Positions 1-7,336 of a stretch of DNA of 12,537 bases are shown here, one piece after another; the first letter of the stretch is position 1; the number at the start of each line of letters is the position of its first letter. Made by a program: the position numbers and the translations under genes. Below the pieces are notes generated by a model. That model had not been told where the DNA came from and did not search any database. It saw only the letters and a program-made list of their open reading frames with translations. Source of the DNA: Candidatus Zixiibacteriota bacterium (GTDB lineage: Bacteria > Zixibacteria > MSB-5A5 > GN15 > FEB-12); contig QNAG01000064.1 of NCBI GenBank assembly GCA_003641415.1, positions 1-12,537 on the forward strand. The letters are read 5' to 3'.

Positions 1-221
1 AGTTTGCCTGCGAAAGGCAGATAAAAATCCTCGAACTTCAACTGATTTGACTTATCTGTGCGATACATTATTGTCTTCCAGGCGCAAGCTTTTGGAACCA
101 TTTACAATAAAACCCGTTCACCATGAACTATACAATACAAACATATCTATTAACAGATAAAGACTTAAACTTTATTCACCAAACCCTAAATAAGAGAAAT
201 ATGGGTTAGAAAAAAATAAAG
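1..221. other. Non-coding flank before tRNA-Ser
   Basis: No convincing coding region is seen here. A short hairpin (TGCCT/AGGCA, 5-19) lies at the window edge but has no T-run, so it is not called a terminator. The minus-strand sequence directly after the tRNA (211-220) is T-rich, which could help end or process the tRNA transcript. One arm of a 13-bp inverted repeat (141-153) lies here; its partner is on the other side of the tRNA. Confidence 0.4.
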
Positions 222-307
222 CGGAGAGGCAGGGATTCGAACCCTGGATAGGGGTTACCTATACACGCTTTCCAGGCGTGCGCCTTCAACCGCTCGGCCA
301 CCTCTCC
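222..307 (-). tRNA. tRNA-Ser (anticodon GGA)
   Basis: Read on the minus strand, a 7-bp acceptor stem (GGAGAGG with CCTCTCC) closes a class II tRNA with a long variable arm, as expected for serine. The anticodon stem CACGC/GCGTG encloses the loop CTGGAAA, giving anticodon GGA, which reads UCC and UCU serine codons. The T arm has the usual GTTCGAATC core between CAGGG and CCCTG, and the discriminator base is G, as is standard for serine tRNAs. The 3' CCA is not encoded, so it would be added by a nucleotidyltransferase. Confidence 0.96.
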
Positions 308-424
308 GGTAATCAATAGATATGTCCCCGACATCCAATCAGGTCGAAAGTAAAGTACATGAATTCATGCAAAAGACAAGGGGAAAAATAACCACAAGCA
401 AAACGGGGTTGTCACGGCCGGAAA

Positions 425-1186
425 TTACTCTTCTATAACCAACTGATGGTGTGTGGTGAAAAACTTACGCACGGTCAATTCTACTGCCACAACGGATGTA
501 ACTGCTGTCGCTGCTAAGAGCATATAGGCTACCACCAATTGCAGTAAAACCGCTTCAAGCGGTTCCGCACCACCGAGAATCATACCGGTCATCGCTCCCG
601 GCAAAGCTACCAGGCCGACTGTTTTCATAAAGTTAAGAATAGAAATCATACCAGTGACTGTAGCTTCGCGTCGGTAGTTTTTCGTAGCTATATGCCAGCT
701 TTTCCCGAGCGAAAGAGATGTTTCAATTTCCAAACGATTGCTCCTAATGTCAGACACCAGTCGCGACACACTCAGGGTAGTAGCATTCATAGAATTACTG
801 ATAATCATTCCTCCGAGAGGAATTATATACCGTGCTGTTAACCAGTCAGGATTAATTATCATCAGAGAAAACAGCGTACCCATCGCCCCCACAGCAAGGG
901 CTATCATGCACAGCGGAAACGGTCGGCTAAGGTGATGAATCCTTGACGATGCTGTGTAACCAGCCACTGTGACCATTACCAAAACCACCAAGATGTTAAG
1001 TATCAACAAGTCGGGTTCAAAAATGTACTTGAGCGCATATCCAACTGCCAGTAGTTGCACAAAGGAACGCACTGTTCCAATCACCATATCCTTCTCGGCG
1101 CGTACCTTCCAACATCTACTGACAACTACAGCCACTACTACCAGCAGTAGTGATTTTAATACATGTATATACGTTATTTCATTCAT
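425..1186 (-). CDS. fetB: FetB/YbbM-like ABC transporter permease (UPF0014)
   Basis: The 253-aa product is an inner-membrane permease of the UPF0014 family, whose E. coli member FetB works with FetA in iron export and oxidative-stress resistance. About seven hydrophobic segments are visible, at roughly residues 5-25, 37-56, 58-79, 90-112, 118-136, 185-205 and 213-235. Family-like motifs include RYIIPLGGMIISNSM in the middle and PGAMTGMILGGAEPLEAV near residue 200. Length fits the family (about 250-260 aa). Its ATG overlaps the stop of the ATPase gene upstream (ATGA at 1183-1186) and no clear Shine-Dalgarno is seen, so translation is probably coupled. Iron as the substrate is inferred from the family; other metals are possible. 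No clear terminator is seen between its stop and the tRNA. Confidence 0.88.
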   Translation of the reverse strand: MNEITYIHVLKSLLLVVVAVVVSRCWKVRAEKDMVIGTVRSFVQLLAVGYALKYIFEPDLLILNILVVLVMVTVAGYTASSRIHHLSRPFPLCMIALAVGAMGTLFSLMIINPDWLTARYIIPLGGMIISNSMNATTLSVSRLVSDIRSNRLEIETSLSLGKSWHIATKNYRREATVTGMISILNFMKTVGLVALPGAMTGMILGGAEPLEAVLLQLVVAYMLLAATAVTSVVAVELTVRKFFTTHHQLVIEE

Positions 1187-1902
1187 TGCAATTGTCGCGC
1201 CTGATATTTTCTACCCGACTCAGTTTGTGGATTGTTAATAATCTGTTCAGAGGAACCGAATTCAACTAATCTTCCCCCGTCCAATAGCAGTGTTGTCCCC
1301 CCAAGTCGCAGCGCCTGATCTGGATGATGAGTAACAACAATCACGGTCAAACCATTCTTTTCCACAAGAGCCATAATCGTTTTCTCTATTGCTTCAGTAT
1401 ATGCCGGATCGAGCGCCGATGTTGGCTCATCGAGCAATAATACTTCTGGCTCGACAGCCAACAATCGACCAAGCGCAACCCGCTGACTCTGTCCCACAGA
1501 CAGGGTCTGAACCTTATGGTCAAGCAGATCATTGTTCACTTGCACCTGTTGCAGTAATCGGTTGATGTCCGTATCAGTGAGGTCCGGTTTTGCATAGTGG
1601 AAATTGTCACGTACAGTATCTGAGAAGAGATGCGGCGTCTGGAATAGGTACCCTACCTTACATCTTAATTCGCAGGGCGAGTAATCGGTTGCGGGTACAG
1701 CACTAAAAAACACCTCACCGGAAGTGGGCTCATCGAGACGGTTTAACAATCGCAACAACGATGATTTGCCTGCTCCGGACGGACCAATGATAGAGTAAAT
1801 GTTGCGGCTTTCAAAAGCGAAAGTGAAATCTTTTATAATGCTGGTCTCACCTACGACACGAGATAAAGAACGAGCTTCGACTATTATTGATGACGAGTTC
1901 AC
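1183..1902 (-). CDS. fetA: FetA/YbbL-like ABC transporter ATP-binding protein
   Basis: This 239-aa cytoplasmic ATPase would power the permease encoded just downstream. All ABC motifs are present in order: Walker A GPSGAGKSS (residues 40-48), Q-loop Q88 in GYLFQ, signature LSVGQ (134-138; Val in place of the first Gly of LSGGQ), Walker B VLLLDE (154-159), D-loop SALD, and H-loop His192 in VVTHH. The start is GTG, overlapping the stop of the exonuclease gene by four bases (GTGA at 1899-1902). Upstream sequence has only a weak Shine-Dalgarno, consistent with coupled translation. Pairing with a UPF0014 permease is what identifies it as FetA/YbbL rather than another small ABC ATPase. Confidence 0.9.
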   Translation of the reverse strand: MNSSSIIVEARSLSRVVGETSIIKDFTFAFESRNIYSIIGPSGAGKSSLLRLLNRLDEPTSGEVFFSAVPATDYSPCELRCKVGYLFQTPHLFSDTVRDNFHYAKPDLTDTDINRLLQQVQVNNDLLDHKVQTLSVGQSQRVALGRLLAVEPEVLLLDEPTSALDPAYTEAIEKTIMALVEKNGLTVIVVTHHPDQALRLGGTTLLLDGGRLVEFGSSEQIINNPQTESGRKYQARQLQ

Positions 1903-2849
1903 TTGTCTTCGGTTTCGATAGAATCGAAGTATATATAGCGTTCAAGAAGTTTTACCCACTCCGACCATCCTGGTGTCTCGGTTTTCTTTCGAATGCGGTC
2001 AAGTGCGCCTATCTTGGAATCTATCTCATCGCAGTAGTAGATTACGAATGCTTCGGGCATCATCGGCCTGACCGGCGTATCAAATTCACCCTGATGCGAC
2101 AGGATAAGATGGCGGAGTTTAGTCAACAACGCCGGCGGGAAAGATTCAATACGAGCAGCTCGCTCATATATCCACGTGTCGGCGATACAGATATGCCCCA
2201 CCAGACGACCCTGATCCGTGTAGTTAATAGCCGTAGTGGTGGCATAGGAATCGACCTTACCAATGTCGTGTAACAGCCCACCGAAGATAAGATAATCATT
2301 GTTGAGAGAATCATATCCGACCGCAACCCTCAGGGCCAGCTCGGCAACATTGGCGGAATGTTCTGAAAGACCCCCGATATACGCATGGTGCCATAACTTC
2401 CCGGCGGCAGCGTTGAGAAAACGCTCAAGGAATTGTTCGTCCTCCCAAAACGATTCAACCAAAGTGCGGATATACGTATTTTCGATTTGCTCGGTTAGTT
2501 TGAAAATTCTGTTTTGACGCTGTTCCGGTGTCTGTGAAGAATGCGGCAGTATATTCTCAAGGTCATATTCATCATCAAGAGCCAGGCGGATGCGGGAGAC
2601 TGTAAGTTGCTTGCGGTTCTGGTATTCGTTGACTGTGCCGCGAACTTTTACCACCATGCCGGCCTCGAGATCGGTCAGGCAGAAATGGTCGGGTTCCCAT
2701 ACCACAGCGGGAATACGACCACTGGCATCGCCAAGTTCAAGTGAGATAAACTTTCCTCGAGTGAATTCACGAACCTCTCGTCGGCGCACGCTGAAGAAGG
2801 CAACTACGCTATCGCCTATGGCAAAGTCTGCTATTTTCTTTGATTCCAT
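1899..2849 (-). CDS. YhaM-like 3'-5' exonuclease (OB fold + HD domain)
   Basis: The 316-aa product matches the architecture and length of Bacillus YhaM (about 314 aa), a metal-dependent 3'-5' exonuclease acting on RNA and single-stranded DNA. An N-terminal OB-fold (about residues 12-95, with GRIPAVVWEPDHF and MVVKVRGTVNEY) would bind nucleic acid. The HD phosphohydrolase core follows: HH at 154-155, His164 in GGLSEHS, the diagnostic HD pair at 194-195 in LLHDIGK, His219 in GHI, His252 in LSHQGEF and Asp274 in YYCDEIDSK. All expected metal ligands seem present. It heads a three-gene run with fetA and fetB; no functional link to metal export is known to me. No Shine-Dalgarno precedes the ATG, and a TATAAT box lies six bases upstream, so a leaderless mRNA is likely. 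Confidence 0.85.
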   Translation of the reverse strand: MESKKIADFAIGDSVVAFFSVRRREVREFTRGKFISLELGDASGRIPAVVWEPDHFCLTDLEAGMVVKVRGTVNEYQNRKQLTVSRIRLALDDEYDLENILPHSSQTPEQRQNRIFKLTEQIENTYIRTLVESFWEDEQFLERFLNAAAGKLWHHAYIGGLSEHSANVAELALRVAVGYDSLNNDYLIFGGLLHDIGKVDSYATTTAINYTDQGRLVGHICIADTWIYERAARIESFPPALLTKLRHLILSHQGEFDTPVRPMMPEAFVIYYCDEIDSKIGALDRIRKKTETPGWSEWVKLLERYIYFDSIETEDK

Positions 2850-2855
2850 AGATGT

Positions 2856-2884
2856 ATTATAGTGCCGGATGGGGAATCGTGCAA
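2856..2884 (-). promoter_or_regulatory. Candidate promoter of the yhaM-fetA-fetB run (leaderless)
   Basis: On the minus strand a consensus TATAAT (2856-2861) sits six bases before the ATG at 2849. A TTGCAC hexamer (2879-2884) lies 17 bp upstream as a partial -35. Transcription would start at or next to the A of the ATG. The absence of any purine-rich ribosome binding site in that gap supports leaderless initiation. Confidence 0.5.
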
Positions 2885-2996
2885 GTGTGAGTGTTGATGA
2901 TATATCCCATGCAATAGTGTCTTGTAAAAAAGAATAAGGGGTTAACCAGCATTCAGGGTGGTGCTTTAGGAACGCAAACCCAAGGGGAATTGGTAG

Positions 2997-3024
2997 TTGA
3001 CAAAATATAATAACTAATTATATT
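2997..3024 (+). promoter_or_regulatory. Promoter of the C25 peptidase gene
   Basis: A perfect TTGACA (2997-3002) is followed after 16 bp by TATATT (3019-3024, five of six to consensus). The start site would be near 3031, leaving a leader of about 250 nt before the ATG at 3282. The spacer and -10 box are embedded in the dyad listed separately. Confidence 0.6.
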
Positions 3025-3027
3025 TTG
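3001..3027. promoter_or_regulatory. Perfect 11-bp dyad overlapping the promoter (candidate operator)
   Basis: CAAAATATAAT (3001-3011) and its exact reverse complement ATTATATTTTG (3017-3027) are separated by AACTA. The dyad begins inside the -35 box and runs through the -10 box, the position expected for a repressor operator. The cognate regulator is not in this window. Confidence 0.5.
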
Positions 3028-3108
3028 CGTATCGGAACATGTCATACGGCAGTCTACTATACTTGCCGCCAGATATTTACAGCGTCTTCTATTTTGCAAG
3101 GAGAATGT

Positions 3109-3237
3109 GTGAGAGTAAGTCCTCCATGTCCAGTAGTCAATTATATTCTGAATGAAAAAGTTCGATTACTTCTTAGTTTAAGCAAAAACACTGTTACCTT
3201 GCAAGGTTATGTAAAAATATCCAGTGAAATTCAATAA
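3109..3237 (+). CDS. Possible 42-aa leader ORF (doubtful)
   Basis: Within the peptidase leader a GTG at 3109 opens a 42-codon frame ending in TAA at 3237. It is preceded by a good AAGGAG (3098-3103) at 5-nt spacing, better than the site in front of the large peptidase gene. The peptide (start MRVSPPCPVVNYI) resembles nothing I recognise and has no obvious domain. It could be a regulatory leader peptide or chance. The same frame extends upstream to a TTG at 3025, but that codon lies inside the promoter and cannot be the start of this transcript. Confidence 0.15.
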   Translation: MRVSPPCPVVNYILNEKVRLLLSLSKNTVTLQGYVKISSEIQ

Positions 3238-3281
3238 CCCCGAAAATAATTACTATTTAATAAACCCGGGAGAGTAAGACG

Positions 3282-6200
3282 ATGAGTAAAATCCAAAGAG
3301 AATCGAAAATAACCAATATGTGTGGTGTCGGTTTGTTAGCGCTGCTTTTGGTTGCGCTGTTTTCGATACCAACTACAGCAGAAGAATTGGTTATAGGGTA
3401 TTCTTTTGACCGACCGGAAATTGAGAAAGTCCAGATAGAAGGTGTAAGCTATGACCGAGTTATCATGGATAACACCCCTAATTGTGGAGATATCGGTCAA
3501 CCGGCGCTTCCGGCGATGGGAGCCAGTATCCTTCTGCCTTTAGGCTCTGAAGTAGAAAGCATTGATATTGAATTGGGTGAAAAGATATCTCTGGGCAATA
3601 ATTACTTCATTGAACCGGTAACAAGACCAATTAAGCTGTCATCGGCGCCCGGTACAACCAGTCCAGCTGAGCCTGATCCATCAATTTATGAATCTGATCA
3701 GCCTTTTCCAAACGAGAGATTTCAGAACATAGGTATTCAGCGCTTCCGGGGCTACCAGATTCTGACACTGAAATTACAGCCTACGGACTATATCCCAACG
3801 ACTGGCGAACTTTCTTACTATCCTGAGCTTACAGTAATCGTAAACACGGTTGATGCCGGAAAAGAAGCAATATTGTATCGCGGTTTCGAGGATGACTATA
3901 AGCAAGTTCTTTCCAAGGTTGACAACCCACAGTTGGCAGACACCTACACAGCAACCGGAAAACTCGGCGATAAGAGCTACGATCTGTTGATTATCACTAC
4001 TACAGATCTAGCGGCGTCTTTTCAACCTCTCAAGAACTACCACGACACCAACGGCGTTATGACAGAAATACATACTACGGCTGATATTGGCTCCAGTAAC
4101 CCAGAAGATGTTCGCAATTATATCCGCGACCGCTATCTTGCCGATGGCATCCAGTATGTGATCATCGGGGCTGATGATGACATCATTCCAGCCGTAGATT
4201 TGTATGTTAAATCATGGGAAGGCTCCGGTGCGGAGATAGAGTACAATATGCCGTCGGATGTTTACTTTGCTTGCCTGGATGGAACTTACAATTACGACGG
4301 CGACTCTTACTGGGGCGAGCCAACCGATGGCGATGGTGGCGGCGATGTCGATTTGATCGCCGAAGTATATGTAGGCCGTGCTTCGGTAGACAATACCACC
4401 GAAGCGGATCGGTTTGTGGATAAAACCGTTCAGTATCTCACAACCTCCAGTACCCATCTTCAGAACGTACTTATGGTGGGTGAATACCTGGGATTTGGTG
4501 GAGTATCAGATTACGCTAAACCTGCGATGTTACAGAATGTGGATGGGTCCAGCGCTGATGGCTACACAACTGTTGGAATTCCCTCTGATGTTTATGATGT
4601 AGATGGGCTATACGAGCAGGATTACACTTGGCCACAGTCTGATCTGACCAGCCGCATCAATAGCGGTGTGCATATTATCAACCACTTAGGGCATGGTAGC
4701 CCTGACTACGCGATGAAACTATATAATAGCGATGTCCTCAGCACACTAACCAACACCGATCACTGCTTTGTCTATTCCCAAACGTGCTTGGCGGGTCATT
4801 TCGATGGCACCGATTGTTGGGCGGAGTACATGAATATCAAGACTGATGCCGGAGCTTTTGGCGTCATTATGAATGCGCGATATGGGTGGGGTTCAAACAA
4901 CAGCACTGACGGACCCAATCAGCGATACAACCGTGAGTTCTGGGATGCGGTGTTCAATCCGGCTGAAGGAAAACCCCAGATTGGACCCGCTAATCATGAC
5001 TCCAAGGAGGATAACCTCTACCGTGTTAACGAGAGCTGTATGCGTTGGTGTTACTATGAAGTTACCCTTTTCGGCGACCCAACCGTGTCTATCAGGGGAG
5101 TCCGAAGTATAACTTTCAGCTATCCATCCGGAATTCCTGATGTAGTTCCTCCTTCTCAGACCACGACCTTTGATGTGATTGTCTCCGGTGTTGGAGATGG
5201 CGAACCAGTTAATGGAACAGGTCGACTTCACTATATCATCAACGGTGGCCCAGTCCAGACCGATATGATGTTACAGGTTGCACCCAACGAATACGAGGCT
5301 ACACTACCAGCTTTGTCTTGCGGAGATGAACTTGAATTCTATGTTAGCGCAGAAGAGATTCTCAATGGGAGGGTATATAATCCCGACCCGAGTGAACCTC
5401 ATTCTGTAATCGTTGCCAGCAGTACCACCGCTGTTTTCGAAGATGATTTCGAGACTGATAAAGGCTGGTCGATATCGGGTGGTTCCTGGTCTCGCGGTAC
5501 ACCGACAGGCGGCGGTGGCGAATACGGCGGTCCTGATCCTTCCAGCGGCCATGACGGCAGTGCCAGTGTCTTCGGCTACAACCTGAGCGGCGACTATGAG
5601 AACAATATGTCAGAGCGACACCTGACCAGTCCAGCGATTGATTGCTCCAGTATGTTCGGAACGACACTCAATTTCTGGCGCTGGCTCGGAGTTGAACAAC
5701 CGAGCTACGATCACGCTTACGTTCGTGTTAGCAATAACGGGTCGACATGGACCACTGTCTGGCAGAACACTTCCGTAATTTCCGATGTCTCCTGGACTGA
5801 AATAACATTAGATATTTCTGCAATAGCCGACGGTGAACCAACTGTATATGTTCGTTTCACTATGGGGAGCACCGACAGCGGATGGCGTTACTGCGGCTGG
5901 AATATCGATGATCTTAACGTGATCGGTTACACTTGCGGAAGTAGTGCGCCAACAATCACTACTGTTGATGTTCCAGACTGGACAAGCGGTGTTCCATACT
6001 CAGAGCAACTCTTCGCAACCGGTGGTACCGGCATATTTACGTGGAGTGATAAGTATGATGACCTTACTGGAACAGGTTTGACGCTATCATCAGTTGGCAT
6101 ACTATCCGGCACTCCCGGCGGAGTTGGCGCTATTTCTTTCACTGCTGAAGTGACGGATGAAGCTTTAGAGACTGATATTCAACTGATTTCTTTTGAAATC

Positions 6201-6935
6201 AATCCCGCTGTTTCGATAACTACAATATCACTTCCTGAATGGACAACAGGTGTACCATACTCCCAGCAGTTGACAGCAACTGGCGGTACTGGCACACTAA
6301 GCTGGTCAGACAAGAATGGCAATCTTGATGCAGCCGGTCTTTTTCTATCTACTGATGGCCAATTGACAGGTACCCCTCTTAGCTCTGGACTAATAAGTTT
6401 CACGGCAGAGGCAAGTGATGCTGTTGGTTCAAACGACGAAGCCCCGCTCACTATCAACATCAATCCTGCTGTATCAATCACGACAGAATCTTTGCCTGAC
6501 GGTACCGAGGGTGAAGCTTACAGCGTTCAACTTACCGCAACGGGGGGTACTGGGACTTTATCATTTAGTGATAAAAATGGTGACTTTGCCAGTTGGGGGT
6601 TGGCTATTGATGCAGCTGGACTGTTAAGCGGAACTCCAACAGACACTGGTACGATATCATTTACTGTTCGAGTTGAAGATGAGGTTGGGGATTACTCTGA
6701 AGAACCGCTTTCTATCATAATCGCTCCGGCTTACATATGTGGTGATATTAATGGTGATGGAAGTGGACCGGACGTTCAAGATATGACCTACTTTGTGGCA
6801 TTCATGTTTACCGGTGGTCCCCCACCCCCAATGATGGAAGCTGCAGATGTTAATTTAAGCGGGAAAATCGATGTGGCTGATCTTTCTTTCCTTGTTGCAT
6901 ATCTCTTTCTGGATGGTCCTATGCCAGAGTGCTGA
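3282..6935 (+). CDS. Secreted C25 (gingipain-type) cysteine peptidase with Ig-like repeats and dockerin
   Basis: The 1217-aa multidomain protein starts with a signal peptide (basic n-region, hydrophobic residues 15-29, likely cleavage after Ala33 in TTA-EE). Residues about 40-230 resemble the C25 propeptide. The caspase-like C25 catalytic domain (about 230-605) contains YDLLIITT, YVIIGADDDIIPA, the probable catalytic His471 in HLGHGS and Cys502 in SQTCLAGHFDG, and ends with VTLFGDPTVSIRG. An Ig-like segment follows (about 608-712), then a MAM/jelly-roll-like beta sandwich (about 720-885), three 87-aa putative Ig repeats (about 889-1150) and a dockerin (1153-1217). The start has GGAG (3269-3272) nine bases upstream. 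Its job is extracellular proteolysis; the substrate is unknown. A hairpin terminator lies 38 bases after the stop, so the gene is probably monocistronic. Family assignment rests on the motifs; Arg/Lys specificity as in true gingipains should not be assumed. Confidence 0.87.
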   Translation: MSKIQRESKITNMCGVGLLALLLVALFSIPTTAEELVIGYSFDRPEIEKVQIEGVSYDRVIMDNTPNCGDIGQPALPAMGASILLPLGSEVESIDIELGEKISLGNNYFIEPVTRPIKLSSAPGTTSPAEPDPSIYESDQPFPNERFQNIGIQRFRGYQILTLKLQPTDYIPTTGELSYYPELTVIVNTVDAGKEAILYRGFEDDYKQVLSKVDNPQLADTYTATGKLGDKSYDLLIITTTDLAASFQPLKNYHDTNGVMTEIHTTADIGSSNPEDVRNYIRDRYLADGIQYVIIGADDDIIPAVDLYVKSWEGSGAEIEYNMPSDVYFACLDGTYNYDGDSYWGEPTDGDGGGDVDLIAEVYVGRASVDNTTEADRFVDKTVQYLTTSSTHLQNVLMVGEYLGFGGVSDYAKPAMLQNVDGSSADGYTTVGIPSDVYDVDGLYEQDYTWPQSDLTSRINSGVHIINHLGHGSPDYAMKLYNSDVLSTLTNTDHCFVYSQTCLAGHFDGTDCWAEYMNIKTDAGAFGVIMNARYGWGSNNSTDGPNQRYNREFWDAVFNPAEGKPQIGPANHDSKEDNLYRVNESCMRWCYYEVTLFGDPTVSIRGVRSITFSYPSGIPDVVPPSQTTTFDVIVSGVGDGEPVNGTGRLHYIINGGPVQTDMMLQVAPNEYEATLPALSCGDELEFYVSAEEILNGRVYNPDPSEPHSVIVASSTTAVFEDDFETDKGWSISGGSWSRGTPTGGGGEYGGPDPSSGHDGSASVFGYNLSGDYENNMSERHLTSPAIDCSSMFGTTLNFWRWLGVEQPSYDHAYVRVSNNGSTWTTVWQNTSVISDVSWTEITLDISAIADGEPTVYVRFTMGSTDSGWRYCGWNIDDLNVIGYTCGSSAPTITTVDVPDWTSGVPYSEQLFATGGTGIFTWSDKYDDLTGTGLTLSSVGILSGTPGGVGAISFTAEVTDEALETDIQLISFEINPAVSITTISLPEWTTGVPYSQQLTATGGTGTLSWSDKNGNLDAAGLFLSTDGQLTGTPLSSGLISFTAEASDAVGSNDEAPLTININPAVSITTESLPDGTEGEAYSVQLTATGGTGTLSFSDKNGDFASWGLAIDAAGLLSGTPTDTGTISFTVRVEDEVGDYSEEPLSIIIAPAYICGDINGDGSGPDVQDMTYFVAFMFTGGPPPPMMEAADVNLSGKIDVADLSFLVAYLFLDGPMPEC
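5943..6731 (+). repeat. Three tandem 87-codon Ig-like repeats inside the C25 peptidase gene
   Basis: Three in-frame units of about 261 bp begin near 5946, 6210 and 6471 (residues 889, 977 and 1064). Each carries the pattern YS-x-QL-x-ATGGTG, then WSDK or FSDK, then a GL-x(n)-G-x-L-x-GTP turn and ISFT, ending in a Pro-Ala linker. This fits the putative Ig (He_PIG) family found in secreted bacterial proteins. Units 2 and 3 look most alike. They probably act as a stalk between catalytic part and dockerin. Confidence 0.8.
6738..6932 (+). other. Type I dockerin-like domain (C-terminus of the C25 peptidase)
   Basis: Residues 1153-1217 hold two calcium-loop/helix halves. The first has Asp1155, Asn1157, Asp1159 and Asp1167 in DINGDG and VQD; the second has Asp1189, Asn1191, Ser1193, Asp1197 and Asp1200 in DVNLSG and IDVAD. 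Each half is followed by a helix of the YFVAFMF or FLVAYLF type and a GGPPPP-like turn. Cysteines at 1153 and 1217 (the last residue) bracket the domain and could form a disulfide. Dockerins bind cohesins; no cohesin gene is visible here. Confidence 0.8.
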
Positions 6936-6972
6936 TAATCCAAAATTTGTTTGATTAAATGTGATTGTAAAA

Positions 6973-7003
6973 TTAGTAGGTCTGCCAATGGCAGGCCTAC
7001 TAA
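6973..7003 (+). terminator. Hairpin terminator after the C25 peptidase gene
   Basis: A 14-bp stem with a single G-T wobble (left arm 6973-6986, right arm 6990-7003, 3-nt loop AAT) begins 38 bases after the stop codon. The following sequence TCTGTTT is only moderately T-rich, so efficiency is uncertain. Confidence 0.65.
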
Positions 7004-7045
7004 TCTGTTTAGCAAAATTACCACACCAAAAATCCCAGTACTTCA

Positions 7046-7117
7046 TTAGACAAAAGCCAACGTGAGGTATATTATACCCCGTTAGACTTACTATAATATG
7101 TGGTATAAAATACCCTG
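7046..7117. repeat. Two tandem 36-bp units, each with a GGTATA-NN-ATACC palindrome
   Basis: Each unit begins TTAGAC and has GGTATA exactly 20 bases later, followed by two variable bases and ATACCC. Unit 1 spans 7046-7081, with its palindrome at 7066-7078; unit 2 spans 7082-7117, with its palindrome at 7102-7114. The 14 bases between the conserved blocks differ almost completely, so this looks like repeated binding sites rather than a recent duplication. TAGACA (7047-7052) and TATATT (7068-7073) could also serve as a weakly spaced promoter. Confidence 0.45.
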
Positions 7118-7336
7118 TCGAGCTGCCGCATCAATAGCAACAATAGTTAATGCAAGGCCTATCAAACACTTAAGTCTATCCACTTTACAAAATTCTTTTG
7201 GCATGTGATTTGATTATAAATAATGTCAGTTAGGTACAAATTTTTCAACCTTGTGCTTGATAATAGTGAGTTGTGTGGTGTCCCGCCCAACAAAGTCTGT
7301 TAGAGTAAATGAAACTAGCTATGTTTAGTTAGATCA

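Larger units (their letters stand above)
2850..3281. other. Divergent intergenic region with two promoters and a long leader
   Basis: This 432-bp gap separates the minus-strand yhaM-like gene from the plus-strand C25 peptidase gene. It holds the candidate leaderless promoter of the former (2856-2884), a dyad-containing promoter for the latter (2997-3024), and about 250 nt of peptidase leader. The leader contains a perfect 12-bp palindrome, ACCTTGCAAGGT (3196-3207), and a weak small-ORF candidate. No known riboswitch was recognised. Confidence 0.6.

Noticed and set aside
358..369. 12-bp palindrome CATGAATTCATG
   Set aside because: Short and isolated, with no T-run and no promoter context; too weak to call a terminator or operator.
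3025..3237. A 70-codon open frame starting at TTG 3025
   Set aside because: The start lies inside the promoter dyad, has no ribosome binding site and encodes nothing recognisable. Only the shorter GTG-start version is kept, at low confidence.
4212..4457. Open frames overlapping the peptidase gene on both strands (4212-4457, 4214-4423, 4893-5231, 5304-5667, 5927-6142, 6179-6481)
   Set aside because: Shadows of the large peptidase frame; none has recognisable protein content or a ribosome binding site.
7046..7117. A 36-bp period suggesting a CRISPR array
   Set aside because: Only two units exist, with no spacers between them, most internal bases differ, and there are no cas genes in the window.
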